Source: Halomonas citrativorans (GTDB lineage: Bacteria; Pseudomonadota; Gammaproteobacteria; Pseudomonadales; Halomonadaceae). Taken from it: 64,000 nt of DNA. Of the stretch, positions 1-8,142 are shown piece after piece. The stretch's first letter is position 1; every line of letters begins with the position of its first letter. The translations under genes and the position numbers were made by a program. The notes under the pieces are model-generated. The model searched no databases. It saw only the letters and a program-made list of their open reading frames with translations, and was not told the DNA's origin. Location: contig NZ_FUKM01000057.1 of assembly GCF_900163645.1 (NCBI RefSeq), positions 372,001 through 436,000 on the forward strand, given 5' to 3'.

Positions 1-160
1 TCTCAAGCGGATTGCCCAGCAGCCAGTTGGCCCAGCGAAACGAGATCCAGTCCGCGGCGCCGCTTTGGGTAACGCCCAGGTGGCCGACGCCGAAGCGCCC
101 TGCATCCTGAATAAGCGCAAGGGGGCCTGCCTGCTTTACGGTTATGCTGGCTTGCCTCAT
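1..160 (-). CDS. pxpC: 5-oxoprolinase subunit C (PxpC/KipA family), N-terminal part only
   Basis: Only the first 53 codons are inside the window; the gene continues past its left edge. The visible start ([19 protein letters not shown], then a GRFGVGHLGVTQSGAAD stretch) matches the N-terminus of the biotin-dependent carboxyltransferase-like PxpC/KipA family. The start codon ATG overlaps the pxpB stop in an ATGA junction, which fixes the start and implies translational coupling. PxpC is known to form the ATP-dependent 5-oxoprolinase with PxpA and PxpB, turning 5-oxoproline into glutamate in the cytoplasm. The gene order A-B-C is typical. Confidence 0.9.
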   Translation of the reverse strand, partial: MRQASITVKQAGPLALIQDAGRFGVGHLGVTQSGAADWISFRWANWLLGNPLE

Positions 161-861
161 ACGCGCTCCTCCAGCGGGGTCGTATCACCACCGGCAGCTT
201 CAAATTCGGCTTGAGAGATGGCCTTGAAGCGTACCTTATCGCCGGGTCGCAACAGCGGTTCGCCACGTTTTGCGTACTCAAAAAGCGGCACCGCCGTGCG
301 GCCGAGAATATTCCAGCCACCAGGCGAAAGCAGAGGGTAAATCGCCGTTTGGCGCTCGGCGATGCCTACGCTTCCGGCCGCCACCCGGCGTCGCGGGGTT
401 TTCAGGCGAGGTGTGGCCAGGTCTTCATCCACCAGCCCCATAAAGCCATAACCCGGCGCAAAACCAAGCGCAAAAACGCAGTAGTCGTGACCGCAATGGC
501 GCGCAATCAACTGCTCAATACTTAACCCGGCGCCTTGGGCCACTGCCGGTAGTTCAGGCCCCACGCTTGCGTCATACCACACCGGGATCTCATGTAGCTG
601 GCCCTGCTGTGTATCGGCAGGCTGAAGGCCCTTGAGAGCTTCACGGACCCGTGACGTTGCCTCAACGAAGGTCATGCGTTGGCAGTCGTAGTGAACGAGC
701 AGGGTCGTATAAGAGGGAATAAGATCAATCAGCGCATCGTTAAAGGCGTGGCGCAGGGCAGTGTCTGCGGCCATGATCCAGCCCATATTGCGCTCATCAA
801 TCTCATCAAAAAGACGTACCGTGAGGGCGTCCATGGCAGCGGTTTCAAGACGCAGTTTCAC
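157..861 (-). CDS. pxpB: 5-oxoprolinase subunit B (PxpB/KipI)
   Basis: This is a 234-residue protein of the KipI/PxpB family, a cyclophilin-like fold. Family landmarks are visible: [11 protein letters not shown] near residues 132-142, [13 protein letters not shown] near 164-176, and GGWNILGRT near 181-189. It is a subunit of the ATP-dependent 5-oxoprolinase, which opens the pyroglutamate ring to glutamate. In Bacillus the homologue was first described as a kinase inhibitor. The start overlaps the pxpA stop by 4 bases and the stop overlaps the pxpC start by 3 bases, so the three genes form one tightly coupled operon. Length is normal for the family. Confidence 0.93.
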   Translation of the reverse strand: MKLRLETAAMDALTVRLFDEIDERNMGWIMAADTALRHAFNDALIDLIPSYTTLLVHYDCQRMTFVEATSRVREALKGLQPADTQQGQLHEIPVWYDASVGPELPAVAQGAGLSIEQLIARHCGHDYCVFALGFAPGYGFMGLVDEDLATPRLKTPRRRVAAGSVGIAERQTAIYPLLSPGGWNILGRTAVPLFEYAKRGEPLLRPGDKVRFKAISQAEFEAAGGDTTPLEERV

Positions 862-1610
862 GCGGACCCCAACACCTTGAAGGCTTCACGGATCGCACGT
901 ACGGCGGCAATCGACTCGGGGTTGTCACCATGAACACAGAGCGTGTCGCAAGGAAGCCGCAGCGCTGAGCCGTCACGGGCGGTCAGGGCTTCGCCCTTGG
1001 CCAGTGCAACGGCCTGGGCCACGATAGTCGATTGGTCGTGGTGAACGGCACCCGGCAGACGCCGCGATGTCAGGTGGCCGCTGGGCTCATAGGCGCGGTC
1101 GGCAAATGTCTCAAACCACAGCGTCACGCCCATACTGGCGGCCAGTTCACAAAACGGCTCGGGCGCGGCCGTTGCCATGACCACTAGCGGCAGGCGGGCA
1201 TCAAAGGCCCGAACGGCGCGCATTGCACCTTCCAGCAATTCAGGGTTGGCGGCTATGTCGTTATACATCGCCCCGTGGGGCTTGATGTAGGAAAGCTCAG
1301 CGCCTTCCGCGCGGCAAATACCGGCCAGTGCACCGACCTGGTAGAGCATCATATCTTCAACTTCTGCCGCCGAGCAGGCCATGGAGCGCCGCCCAAAGCC
1401 GATTAAATCCGGATAGCCTGGGTGCGCGCCGATCCGCACCCCATGCTGAATAGCCAATGCCACAGTACGACGCATTACGTGGGGGTCGGAGGCGTGGTAG
1501 CCACAGGCGATATTGGCGCAGTCAACAAAAGGCATGACCTCAGCATCCAGCCCAAGTGTCCAGTTACCAAAGCTTTCGCCCATGTCGCAGTTGAGTAGGG
1601 GAATGACCAT
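858..1610 (-). CDS. pxpA: 5-oxoprolinase subunit A (PxpA, LamB/YcsF family)
   Basis: A 250-residue LamB/YcsF-family protein. The N-terminal [10 protein letters not shown] motif (about residues 6-15) and [12 protein letters not shown] (about 33-44) are diagnostic. PxpA carries the hydrolytic part of the three-subunit 5-oxoprolinase. It is the first gene of the leftward pxpABC operon; a GGAG Shine-Dalgarno sequence sits 5 bases before the ATG. It faces a LysR gene across a 452-bp AT-rich intergenic region, so the LysR protein is the obvious candidate regulator. Family assignment is strong; the reaction is taken from family knowledge. Confidence 0.95.
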   Translation of the reverse strand: MVIPLLNCDMGESFGNWTLGLDAEVMPFVDCANIACGYHASDPHVMRRTVALAIQHGVRIGAHPGYPDLIGFGRRSMACSAAEVEDMMLYQVGALAGICRAEGAELSYIKPHGAMYNDIAANPELLEGAMRAVRAFDARLPLVVMATAAPEPFCELAASMGVTLWFETFADRAYEPSGHLTSRRLPGAVHHDQSTIVAQAVALAKGEALTARDGSALRLPCDTLCVHGDNPESIAAVRAIREAFKVLGSA

Positions 1611-2062
1611 AACGACTCCAATTATTATTACAGAGGTTATTTGGGATGCGTTATTAAACCCAAACTAATATAGGGGAGAGGCTCTTTCATTTACCAATCG
1701 TTTTTCACGATACTTAATATCGGCAGCTTCTATCGTATTGTTATTTCTTATAAAAATAGTTGACGATAGGAAGTAATACGATTATCAACTAAATAAAGCA
1801 CTCGATAAAAAATAAAGAAAAACGCGTATTTGACTCAAGCTACTCACAATAAATGGGTCGATAAAAAAGCGTTTTCCGGAGTGAATCATGTACTTGCCAG
1901 CCACGCATCATCAACGGGGCGTTTTATTGCCACCGTTGGACTTGAAATTACATTGCAGTGATCGCTTGCTCTGTGGGCCAAACCGCTGCTCTGTGAGTCG
2001 ACGCGCTTCGATAGGCAGCGCCGATACCTTTTGGTCATTCCACGCGTGGATTAGGCAACATT
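1611..2062. promoter_or_regulatory. Divergent control region between pxpA and the LysR gene
   Basis: This 452-bp stretch has no convincing gene. Its left two thirds are very AT-rich and must hold the pxp promoter and probably the LysR promoter. Visible structure: CGATA-CTTAA-TATCG at 1708-1722, a 15-bp dyad of the T-N11-A type used by LysR regulators; an 8-bp inverted repeat ATCGTATT/AATACGAT (1732-1739 and 1775-1782); and TAGTTGA/TCAACTA (1757-1763 and 1785-1791). The GC-rich right part holds a small open frame (1888-2085), listed separately. Operator function is inference. Confidence 0.4.
1708..1722. promoter_or_regulatory. Candidate LysR-type operator (T-N11-A dyad)
   Basis: CGATA, five bases CTTAA, then TATCG form a perfect interrupted dyad of 15 bp. 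LysR-family regulators usually bind such dyads between the divergent gene they control and their own gene. It lies 98 bp upstream of the pxpA start. Only the pattern is seen; binding is untested. Confidence 0.3.
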
Positions 2063-2085
2063 ATGCTCGATTTCAAAGAACTTGA
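1888..2085 (+). other. Possible small ORF overlapping the start of the LysR gene
   Basis: A 65-codon frame begins at an ATG preceded by CCGGAG at a normal 7-base distance and ends 23 bases inside the LysR gene. The product is basic, Cys/His/Arg-rich and resembles nothing I recognise. It could be a leader peptide coupled to the LysR gene, or chance. The good ribosome-binding site is the only argument for it. Confidence 0.15.
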
Positions 2086-3052
2086 AGCCTTTGTTTGGGC
2101 CGTCAAGTTGGGGTCCTTTCGCAAGGCGGCCGTACGCCTGCATTTGACCCAGCCATCAGTCTCAGAACGCATTTCGCGCTTAGAAGCGACGGTAGGCGAG
2201 CTGCTGCTGGAGCGCTCGGCCCGCCCGGTGCAGCCCACGATGCGTGGGCGTGAGTTTTTCTTGCATGCTGAACGTATGCTCAGCCAGCGCGATGAAGCCA
2301 TGAAACTCTTCGACAGCGAAGAGGACTACTCGGCACCTCTCAGGCTGGGCACTATCGAAACCATTGCTCACAGCTGGTTCCCCGAATTCATGCGCCAACT
2401 CACCGAACGTTACCCGCGTTTAACCATTGAGCTCGTGGTGGATTACTCGCCGGCGCTCAACGAGCGGCTGATGAGTAACGAGCTGGATATCTTACTGGCC
2501 ATGAATGGCTACCTGCCGCCTAAGCAGATCGAATATGAAGCGTTAAGCCCGTATGAAATGGGCATGTTCGTATCTCCCCAGCATGCAGGGATGCTCAATG
2601 AAAGCGACGAAGCCTGGTGTAAGAAGCTGCCGTTTATTTCGTTTGGCAAACTGGCCCGCCCTTATGAAGAGCTGGTTCAGTACCTGGCCGAGCAGGGCGT
2701 TACCAGCCCGCGTATCCATAGCGTTAGCACCCTGATGACGATTGTGCGCATGACGATGGAAGGTTTGGGTATCGGTGCGCTGCCGGTTGCCACGGTGCTT
2801 GATGAATGGCGGCGTGGCGAGCTCTTTCGCTTGGCATTACCGGTACCGCTACCGGCGATGAACTATGATGTGATATGGCGTCACGCCAATCATCCCCGCT
2901 TTTGTAGAGGCGTTGGCCGTTTAGCCCAAAAAACGGCCTGTGCCTACGCGCAGGAACGCCGTGTCGAGATGACCAATGCGTTATTTCCAGGGCACTGGGT
3001 TCAACCAGGCCCCCTCGTTACCACCCTTAGCGCAACACCTCCACTAATATGA
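2063..3052 (+). CDS. LysR-family transcriptional regulator, probable 5-oxoproline regulator
   Basis: A 329-residue LysR protein. The N-terminal winged helix-turn-helix covers about residues 1-60 (FRKAAVRLHLTQPSVSERI), followed by a periplasmic-binding-like effector domain from about residue 90. The C-terminal 30 residues extend beyond the usual fold. It lies between the divergent pxpABC operon and the TRAP transporter, and its TGA stop overlaps an ATG that could start the next gene, so it may be the first gene of the transporter operon. Control of both units in response to 5-oxoproline or a related acid is inferred from position. Confidence 0.85.
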   Translation: MLDFKELEAFVWAVKLGSFRKAAVRLHLTQPSVSERISRLEATVGELLLERSARPVQPTMRGREFFLHAERMLSQRDEAMKLFDSEEDYSAPLRLGTIETIAHSWFPEFMRQLTERYPRLTIELVVDYSPALNERLMSNELDILLAMNGYLPPKQIEYEALSPYEMGMFVSPQHAGMLNESDEAWCKKLPFISFGKLARPYEELVQYLAEQGVTSPRIHSVSTLMTIVRMTMEGLGIGALPVATVLDEWRRGELFRLALPVPLPAMNYDVIWRHANHPRFCRGVGRLAQKTACAYAQERRVEMTNALFPGHWVQPGPLVTTLSATPPLI

Positions 3053-3069
3053 ATAAGAGGACTTACCCC

Positions 3070-4059
3070 ATGCGTATGCGCATTGCGACCCCCCTACTGT
3101 TTGCCACAGCCTATGGCCTGGCAGCGACAGCCTCTGTCCAAGCGGCTGAATGGAATATGGCGACACCTTACGGTGACGCTAGCTTCCACACCAAAAATAC
3201 CAAGCAGTTTGCTGAAGATGTTGCTGAAGCGACTGATGGTGAACTGACCATCACCGTGCATAGCGGTGGCTCGCTCGTCTCCCACGGCGAAATCAAACCG
3301 TCGGTACGCCGCGGCACGATTGATGCTGGTGAAGTGTTCATGTCGGTGCTATCCAACGATGACCCGATTTTTGAAGTGGATACGCTGCCCGGCGTGGCCG
3401 GTAGCTACGATGATGCGTACGCGTTATGGCAAGCCACCAAGCCCATGATTACTGAACTATTTGCCGATGAAGGCTTGATTCCGCTTTACGCCGTCGCGTG
3501 GCCGGCGCAGGGGATTTATACCGCCAATGAGCTGACAGATCCTGCGCAGTTTGAAGGTTTACGGGTGCGAGCCCCGAATATCAATACCCAGCGGTTTGTG
3601 GATAACCTCGGCGGTAGCCCCACCGAAACTGAAGAGTCGGACATCCCCACCGCGTTCAGTACCGGCCGTGTAGACGCCATGATTACTTCAAGCTCTACCG
3701 GTAACTCCATGACGGCATGGGACTACGTGTCCTATTACACCGATGCCAACTTATGGCTTCCGAAAAACATCGTGTTTATCAGCCAGCGCAGTTTTGACCG
3801 CCTGGATGAGGCGACTCAGGAGGCCTTGATGGAAGCGGCTGAACGCGCTGAAGAGCGTGGCTGGCAGATGAGCCGTGACGATAACGACGCGAGCCTCGCC
3901 GCGCTTGAAGAAAACGGCATCACTGTATCGACTCCGAATGAAGAGGTCGCCGCGGCCCTTCAGGAAGCGGGCGATAAGCTCTTTCAGGACTGGCTAAGCC
4001 GTGCTGATGACGAAGCGGAAGCTGCCTTGGAAGGTTACCGGGAGCAGCAAGGCAACTAA
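3070..4059 (+). CDS. dctP: TRAP transporter substrate-binding protein (DctP family)
   Basis: A periplasmic solute receptor of about 329 residues. I place the start at the ATG at 3070 because AAGAGG lies about 10 bases upstream; an in-frame ATG at 3049 overlaps the LysR stop. A signal peptide ends near AQA/ASVQAA (about residue 26). The GLRVRAPN motif carries the Arg that binds the ligand carboxylate in this family. TRAP systems use the sodium gradient to import organic acids. The neighbouring pxpABC genes suggest 5-oxoproline as ligand, since some DctP proteins are known to bind pyroglutamate. Ligand identity is inference. Confidence 0.9.
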   Translation: MRMRIATPLLFATAYGLAATASVQAAEWNMATPYGDASFHTKNTKQFAEDVAEATDGELTITVHSGGSLVSHGEIKPSVRRGTIDAGEVFMSVLSNDDPIFEVDTLPGVAGSYDDAYALWQATKPMITELFADEGLIPLYAVAWPAQGIYTANELTDPAQFEGLRVRAPNINTQRFVDNLGGSPTETEESDIPTAFSTGRVDAMITSSSTGNSMTAWDYVSYYTDANLWLPKNIVFISQRSFDRLDEATQEALMEAAERAEERGWQMSRDDNDASLAALEENGITVSTPNEEVAAALQEAGDKLFQDWLSRADDEAEAALEGYREQQGN

Positions 4060-4078
4060 ACGGCATAAGACCTTTCTG

Positions 4079-4102
4079 GAGGCGGCACTGGCCGCCTCTT
4101 TT
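4079..4102 (+). terminator. Intra-operon hairpin with T-tract between dctP and dctQ
   Basis: A perfect 8-bp stem GAGGCGGC/GCCGCCTC with loop ACTG is followed by TTTT. It lies in the 71-bp space between the binding-protein and small-permease genes. It probably acts as a partial terminator or 3' stabiliser that raises receptor mRNA above the permease mRNA. Confidence 0.65.
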
Positions 4103-4130
4103 CACCCACGCGCTCGGTGAGATAACGAAC

Positions 4131-4694
4131 ATGACGTTTAAATTCGACAGACTCTACCGTTTAGGTGCTTGGGGTGCCGCGGTGTGTATGATCGCGATTT
4201 GTGCACTCATTGCACTGCAGGTGGCTTTTCGTGCCATCGATGCGCTGTTGATACTGGTGGGGCTCAACCGCCTGGGCATCAGTATCACAGGTGTTTCCGA
4301 GATGGCGGCCTATTTACTGGTGGGCGCCACCTTCCTTGGCTTGGCGTATACCTTCGTGCATCACGCCCATATTCGCGTGACGCTGTTGATTTCACGACTA
4401 CCTTCGGCCATTCGAGTGTGGTTTGAAGTGGTCGGCCTGCTGATTGCTTTAGCGATTAGCTTGATACTCGGTTATGGCCTGATTGGGTTGGCAAGAGAAA
4501 GCCTTCAATACAACGATGTGTCATCGGGGTTTTTATCCATACCGCTGTGGATACCCCAAAGCGTCCTGGTCATCAGCGTAGGGCTACTCAGCCTTGCCTT
4601 GATTGAGGCGCTGATTATCGCACTGCGGATAGCAAAGCGTGACCCGTCCAGTTTTCGCGAAGCGACATCCACTGATGACAGCGAAATGCACTAA
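4131..4694 (+). CDS. dctQ: TRAP transporter small permease subunit (DctQ)
   Basis: A 187-residue membrane protein with four hydrophobic segments (about residues 12-32, 58-80, 95-118, 138-160), the DctQ topology. The conserved-looking stretch GVSEMAAYLLVGATFLGLAYTF lies in the second segment. DctQ pairs with the large DctM subunit in the inner membrane. It follows the receptor gene after the hairpin and precedes dctM by 45 bp. The Shine-Dalgarno sequence is weak. The soluble C-terminal tail is short and acidic. Confidence 0.88.
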   Translation: MTFKFDRLYRLGAWGAAVCMIAICALIALQVAFRAIDALLILVGLNRLGISITGVSEMAAYLLVGATFLGLAYTFVHHAHIRVTLLISRLPSAIRVWFEVVGLLIALAISLILGYGLIGLARESLQYNDVSSGFLSIPLWIPQSVLVISVGLLSLALIEALIIALRIAKRDPSSFREATSTDDSEMH

Positions 4695-4739
4695 CTCTCT
4701 GCCAGCGCTGCTTGGCCTCGTTATGTTGGAGAAGACCTC

Positions 4740-6044
4740 GTGTTAACACTCAGTTTGGCAACGATTTTTACATTATTGCTTTTGCTGGGCGGGGGCGTAT
4801 GGATCGCTTTTGCCCTAATCGGTACCGCGTGGGTGGTATTGGCATTCTTTAGCCCGTTTGACCCAGGGCCGATTCTTGCCTCTGATTTTTGGGGAGCGAG
4901 CTATGGATGGGATTTAACGGCGCTGCCGATGTTTATCTGGATGGGCGAGATCCTGTTCCGCTCTGGGCTTGCGGACAATATGTTTCGCGGTCTTTCGCCC
5001 TGGCTCAACCGCCTACCTGGGCGTTTGCTGCATACCAATATTATCGGCAGCGGTATGTTTGCAGCGGTGTGTGGTTCATCAGCCGCTACCTGCGCCACCG
5101 TGGGTAAAATGACTCTGCCGGAGCTTGAACGCCGCGGCTATGACAGCAATATGGCTATCGGTACGTTGGCTAGTGCCTCAACGCTAGGTTTGTTAATTCC
5201 ACCCTCCATCATGCTGATTGTTTACGGTGTGGTGACCGAGCAATCCATTTCACGGCTATTCATGGCAGGCGTCGGCCCAGGCCTAATGATTCTGGCGATG
5301 TTTATGGTCTACCTCATACTTTGGGCACTTATTAAAGGTAATCGGGAAGGCCTTACCGGCGAAGATGAGTCAGACATGAGCTTCGCTGAGAAGCTACGTA
5401 ATACCTGGGCATTAATGCCAATTCTGCTGTTGATTGGCGGTATCATCACCTCGATCTACGGCGGGCTGGCGTCACCTACGGAAGCCGCAGCGGTAGGAGT
5501 GGTACTATCCATGGCCATTGCCCGCTGGAACGGCCACTTCACCATTCAGATATTTAAAAGCTCTCTATTCGCGGCCATTCGTACGGCGTGCATGATCGCG
5601 TTTATTATTGCCGGCGCCTCGTTTCTTACCTCGGCGATGGGCTTTACCCAAGTCCCCATGCAGTTGGCGCGCGCGATTAGCGAGATGGGGTTATCACCCA
5701 CCATGCTGCTTATTGCTCTGACAGCACTCTTGCTGATCATGGGCTGCTTTTTAGACGGTATCTCGCTGATTCTACTGGTAACCGCGATTATCATGCCGGT
5801 GGTCAGCGCTGCTGGGTTCGACCTTATCTGGTTTGGTATTTATCTGGTGGTCGTGGTGGAAATGTCGCAAATCACCCCGCCGGTAGGCTTTAACCTGTTT
5901 GTCATTCAGGGGCTGACCGGCAAGGATATTTTAACTATCACCCGCGCGACGCTGCCTTTCTTCCTACTGATGCTGCTGGCGATTGCCTTGATGCATGTTT
6001 TCCCCGTGATAGCGCTTTATCTGCCTTATGCGATGAATAGTTAA
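4740..6044 (+). CDS. dctM: TRAP transporter large permease subunit (DctM)
   Basis: A 434-residue very hydrophobic protein of the DctM family, the ion-coupled transport subunit. Recognisable features are the CGSSAATCATVGKMTLPEL region near residue 110, LGLLIPPSIMLIVYGV near 160, and ITPPVGFNLFVIQG near 375-390, all family hallmarks. The start is GTG, preceded by TTGGAGA. It completes a receptor, small permease, large permease operon. Length is normal. Substrate should follow the receptor: an organic acid, probably 5-oxoproline by context. Confidence 0.92.
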   Translation: MLTLSLATIFTLLLLLGGGVWIAFALIGTAWVVLAFFSPFDPGPILASDFWGASYGWDLTALPMFIWMGEILFRSGLADNMFRGLSPWLNRLPGRLLHTNIIGSGMFAAVCGSSAATCATVGKMTLPELERRGYDSNMAIGTLASASTLGLLIPPSIMLIVYGVVTEQSISRLFMAGVGPGLMILAMFMVYLILWALIKGNREGLTGEDESDMSFAEKLRNTWALMPILLLIGGIITSIYGGLASPTEAAAVGVVLSMAIARWNGHFTIQIFKSSLFAAIRTACMIAFIIAGASFLTSAMGFTQVPMQLARAISEMGLSPTMLLIALTALLLIMGCFLDGISLILLVTAIIMPVVSAAGFDLIWFGIYLVVVVEMSQITPPVGFNLFVIQGLTGKDILTITRATLPFFLLMLLAIALMHVFPVIALYLPYAMNS

Positions 6045-6048
6045 CCTG

Positions 6049-6076
6049 ACAGGCTGCGATCGCGCGGCCTGTTTTT
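6049..6076 (+). terminator. Rho-independent terminator after dctM
   Basis: ACAGGC and GCCTGT form a stem around a GC-rich loop, directly followed by five T residues. It lies a few bases after the dctM stop and before the convergent HDOD gene. Confidence 0.6.
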
Positions 6077-6096
6077 AGCGTTAACCTGTGCACTGC

Positions 6097-7188
6097 TTAA
6101 TCCGTTTTTTTATTCCTGCGTGTTAACCCTGAATGGCGAATGGCTACGGCCGCATCGCGCAGACTCTGCTCTTTCTTTTGTAAGGCATCAGGATAACGTA
6201 GCGAGGTCAAAGCCTGTTTCTGGTTATCCAGCTGAGTGCCCAGTGCCAAGGTGTGTTGAAAGAGTAGCTGCTGAGCTTCCGCCAACAGGGCCGTGCTATC
6301 GACTTCTATGGGCGCGTTCATGTTCATCACATTGGCAATCAGGTTAGTCTGATGTTGAACATTATAAAGCACTTCGTCTAGCTGCAGCGTGTCGGCATAG
6401 CTAACGGTCTTGAGTTGATATAACAAAGCTGCCAGTTGAGATGCTGGGTTATTGGATAGCCAGGCATCGGCAATGGGCCCTGACAAGCGAAGGCAGAGGA
6501 GTGCTTTATCACTGACTAAAAAGCTTTCATGGCTTTGGCGTATAGCCATCGCCGCGTGATTGGACATTCCCCATTTAGAGGCTAGCCAAGCGCCAACCAG
6601 TGTATGGTCGCAGCCAAAGCAGCGTTGCTCTGCTTGCGTTATCTCAGTATGCGATAAGGAAGTATCGGTATAGAGTTTGTCGGCTTCTTCAGGGTAGGCT
6701 GCCTGTAACGCTAATATGCCAATATCCTGTAGTAGCGCCTGTGTAAATATGCTGCCACTTTTGTCAGGGCATAGCTGCTCAGCCAAATAGCGGGCCACCA
6801 GGGCCGCAGTGATGGTGCGTTGCCAAGCCTGATGACGATTAGGCGCTTCTTGAAACAAACTAAACCCTAATATAACGGGCAGCGTTGCGTTTATACCAAG
6901 ACGCTGCATGGCTTCAATACAGGTTTGAACAGGTGGCGCTGAGCGCGTGTAATAGGCGCTATTCGCGAGCGCAATGAGGCGCAGTGTTAACGCCGGATCG
7001 TGTTCAATCGCTTTGGCGTAATCGCTCAAGGTTGAACTTGATGAACGGGCTATATCAAGCACTTTAAGCGCTACAGACGGTAGCGTTGGTAGGCTCTTGC
7101 ACTGTAAAAGTGATTGGCTCAAAAACGCTGGCAGTTCATCAGTCAGTGTTATGTAGAGCGTATCGACTGATACTAAAGGGCCCGTCAT
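6097..7188 (-). CDS. HDOD-domain signalling protein
   Basis: A 363-residue protein with an HDOD domain over about residues 25-220, recognised from LPTLPSVALKVLDIA followed by AIEHDPALTLRLIALANSA. HDOD domains resemble HD phosphohydrolases but lack a full catalytic set and act in signalling or stress control. No other domain was recognised. I choose the ATG at 7188 because AAGGAG stands 7 bases before it; a longer in-frame start at 7248 has no such site. It converges on the TRAP operon and is divergent from the HAD gene. Its partner is unknown. Confidence 0.8.
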   Translation of the reverse strand: MTGPLVSVDTLYITLTDELPAFLSQSLLQCKSLPTLPSVALKVLDIARSSSSTLSDYAKAIEHDPALTLRLIALANSAYYTRSAPPVQTCIEAMQRLGINATLPVILGFSLFQEAPNRHQAWQRTITAALVARYLAEQLCPDKSGSIFTQALLQDIGILALQAAYPEEADKLYTDTSLSHTEITQAEQRCFGCDHTLVGAWLASKWGMSNHAAMAIRQSHESFLVSDKALLCLRLSGPIADAWLSNNPASQLAALLYQLKTVSYADTLQLDEVLYNVQHQTNLIANVMNMNAPIEVDSTALLAEAQQLLFQHTLALGTQLDNQKQALTSLRYPDALQKKEQSLRDAAVAIRHSGLTRRNKKTD

Positions 7189-7405
7189 GGGATAATCTCC
7201 TTGTGTGTTGTCAGCGTAGCGGGCAGCGGCTGTCAGTACTTTCGTCAATCATATACCCCGTAGGCGTCGACGTCTTCCATGCTGATGCAATGAAACGCGC
7301 TTGTACGGTGGGTGAGTAACAACGAATGGCTTGCGGTTGTCATCTTTTTGCCATGATTCGTGGCATACCCTACGCGCCGTCAATCCGCGACGATAGGAGT
7401 GCTTT

Positions 7406-8077
7406 ATGCGGCTGGCCTTGTTTGACCTTGATGATACTCTCTTGGATGGAGATTGCAGCGACCGTTGGAATTTATGGATGTTCGAGCAGGGTTGGATCAG
7501 CGGTGCCGAAGCCTTTCTCGCCCGGGCTGAGCAGATGCAGCAGGCTTATCATGCGGGTCAATTAAAGTTGGAAGAGTATCTGGCGATGACGCTGGCGCCG
7601 CTTAAGAACAGGCTCGTTACTGAGGTAGAAAAAGAGGTAGAGCGTTTTGTTGCGACGCATATCCAGCCGCGTATATTTGCTCAAGCCTTGGCCTGCCTGG
7701 CTGATCATCGTCAGGCGGGCGATACGTTAGTGTTGATTTCTGCCTCGTCGCGCCACTTGGTCGCGCCTATTGCCAAGATGCTGGGAATTGCCCACGTGCT
7801 GGCGGTGGATCTAAGTATTGATAAAGAGGCAGAAGAAGCGCGTTATACCGGTGAGAGTGAGGGCATTTTCTCTTACCGCGGCGGTAAAGTGCTGCGCTTA
7901 CAGCAGTGGCTAATGGAGCATCAGATTACCCCCAGCCACACCATGTTCTACTCGGACTCCCGCAACGATTTACCGCTTCTGCAATATGTCGATTGCCCCG
8001 TGGTGGTTAATCCCGACCCTGTACTGGCTGAGGTCGCGAGTCTTGAAGGGTGGCAGAGACTGGACTGGCGAACCTAG
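7406..8077 (+). CDS. HAD-IB family phosphatase
   Basis: A 223-residue HAD hydrolase. Motif I is FDLDDTLLDGD (residues 5-15) with the nucleophile Asp7 and acid Asp9; motif II is the LISASSRH stretch near residue 112; motif IV is FYSDSRNDLPLL near 180. The set is that of the SerB-like IB subfamily. A similar Pseudomonas protein has been reported as a histidinol-phosphate phosphatase, so this is one candidate role; phosphoserine or other small phosphates are equally possible from sequence alone. AGGAG lies 7 bases upstream of the ATG. The gene stands alone. Confidence 0.85.
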   Translation: MRLALFDLDDTLLDGDCSDRWNLWMFEQGWISGAEAFLARAEQMQQAYHAGQLKLEEYLAMTLAPLKNRLVTEVEKEVERFVATHIQPRIFAQALACLADHRQAGDTLVLISASSRHLVAPIAKMLGIAHVLAVDLSIDKEAEEARYTGESEGIFSYRGGKVLRLQQWLMEHQITPSHTMFYSDSRNDLPLLQYVDCPVVVNPDPVLAEVASLEGWQRLDWRT

Positions 8078-8142
8078 CCGCTACCAGGTTTTCCGTTGTA
8101 AAGACACCCTACGCAAACATTGTATTGGGAGGCGTTCATCTC

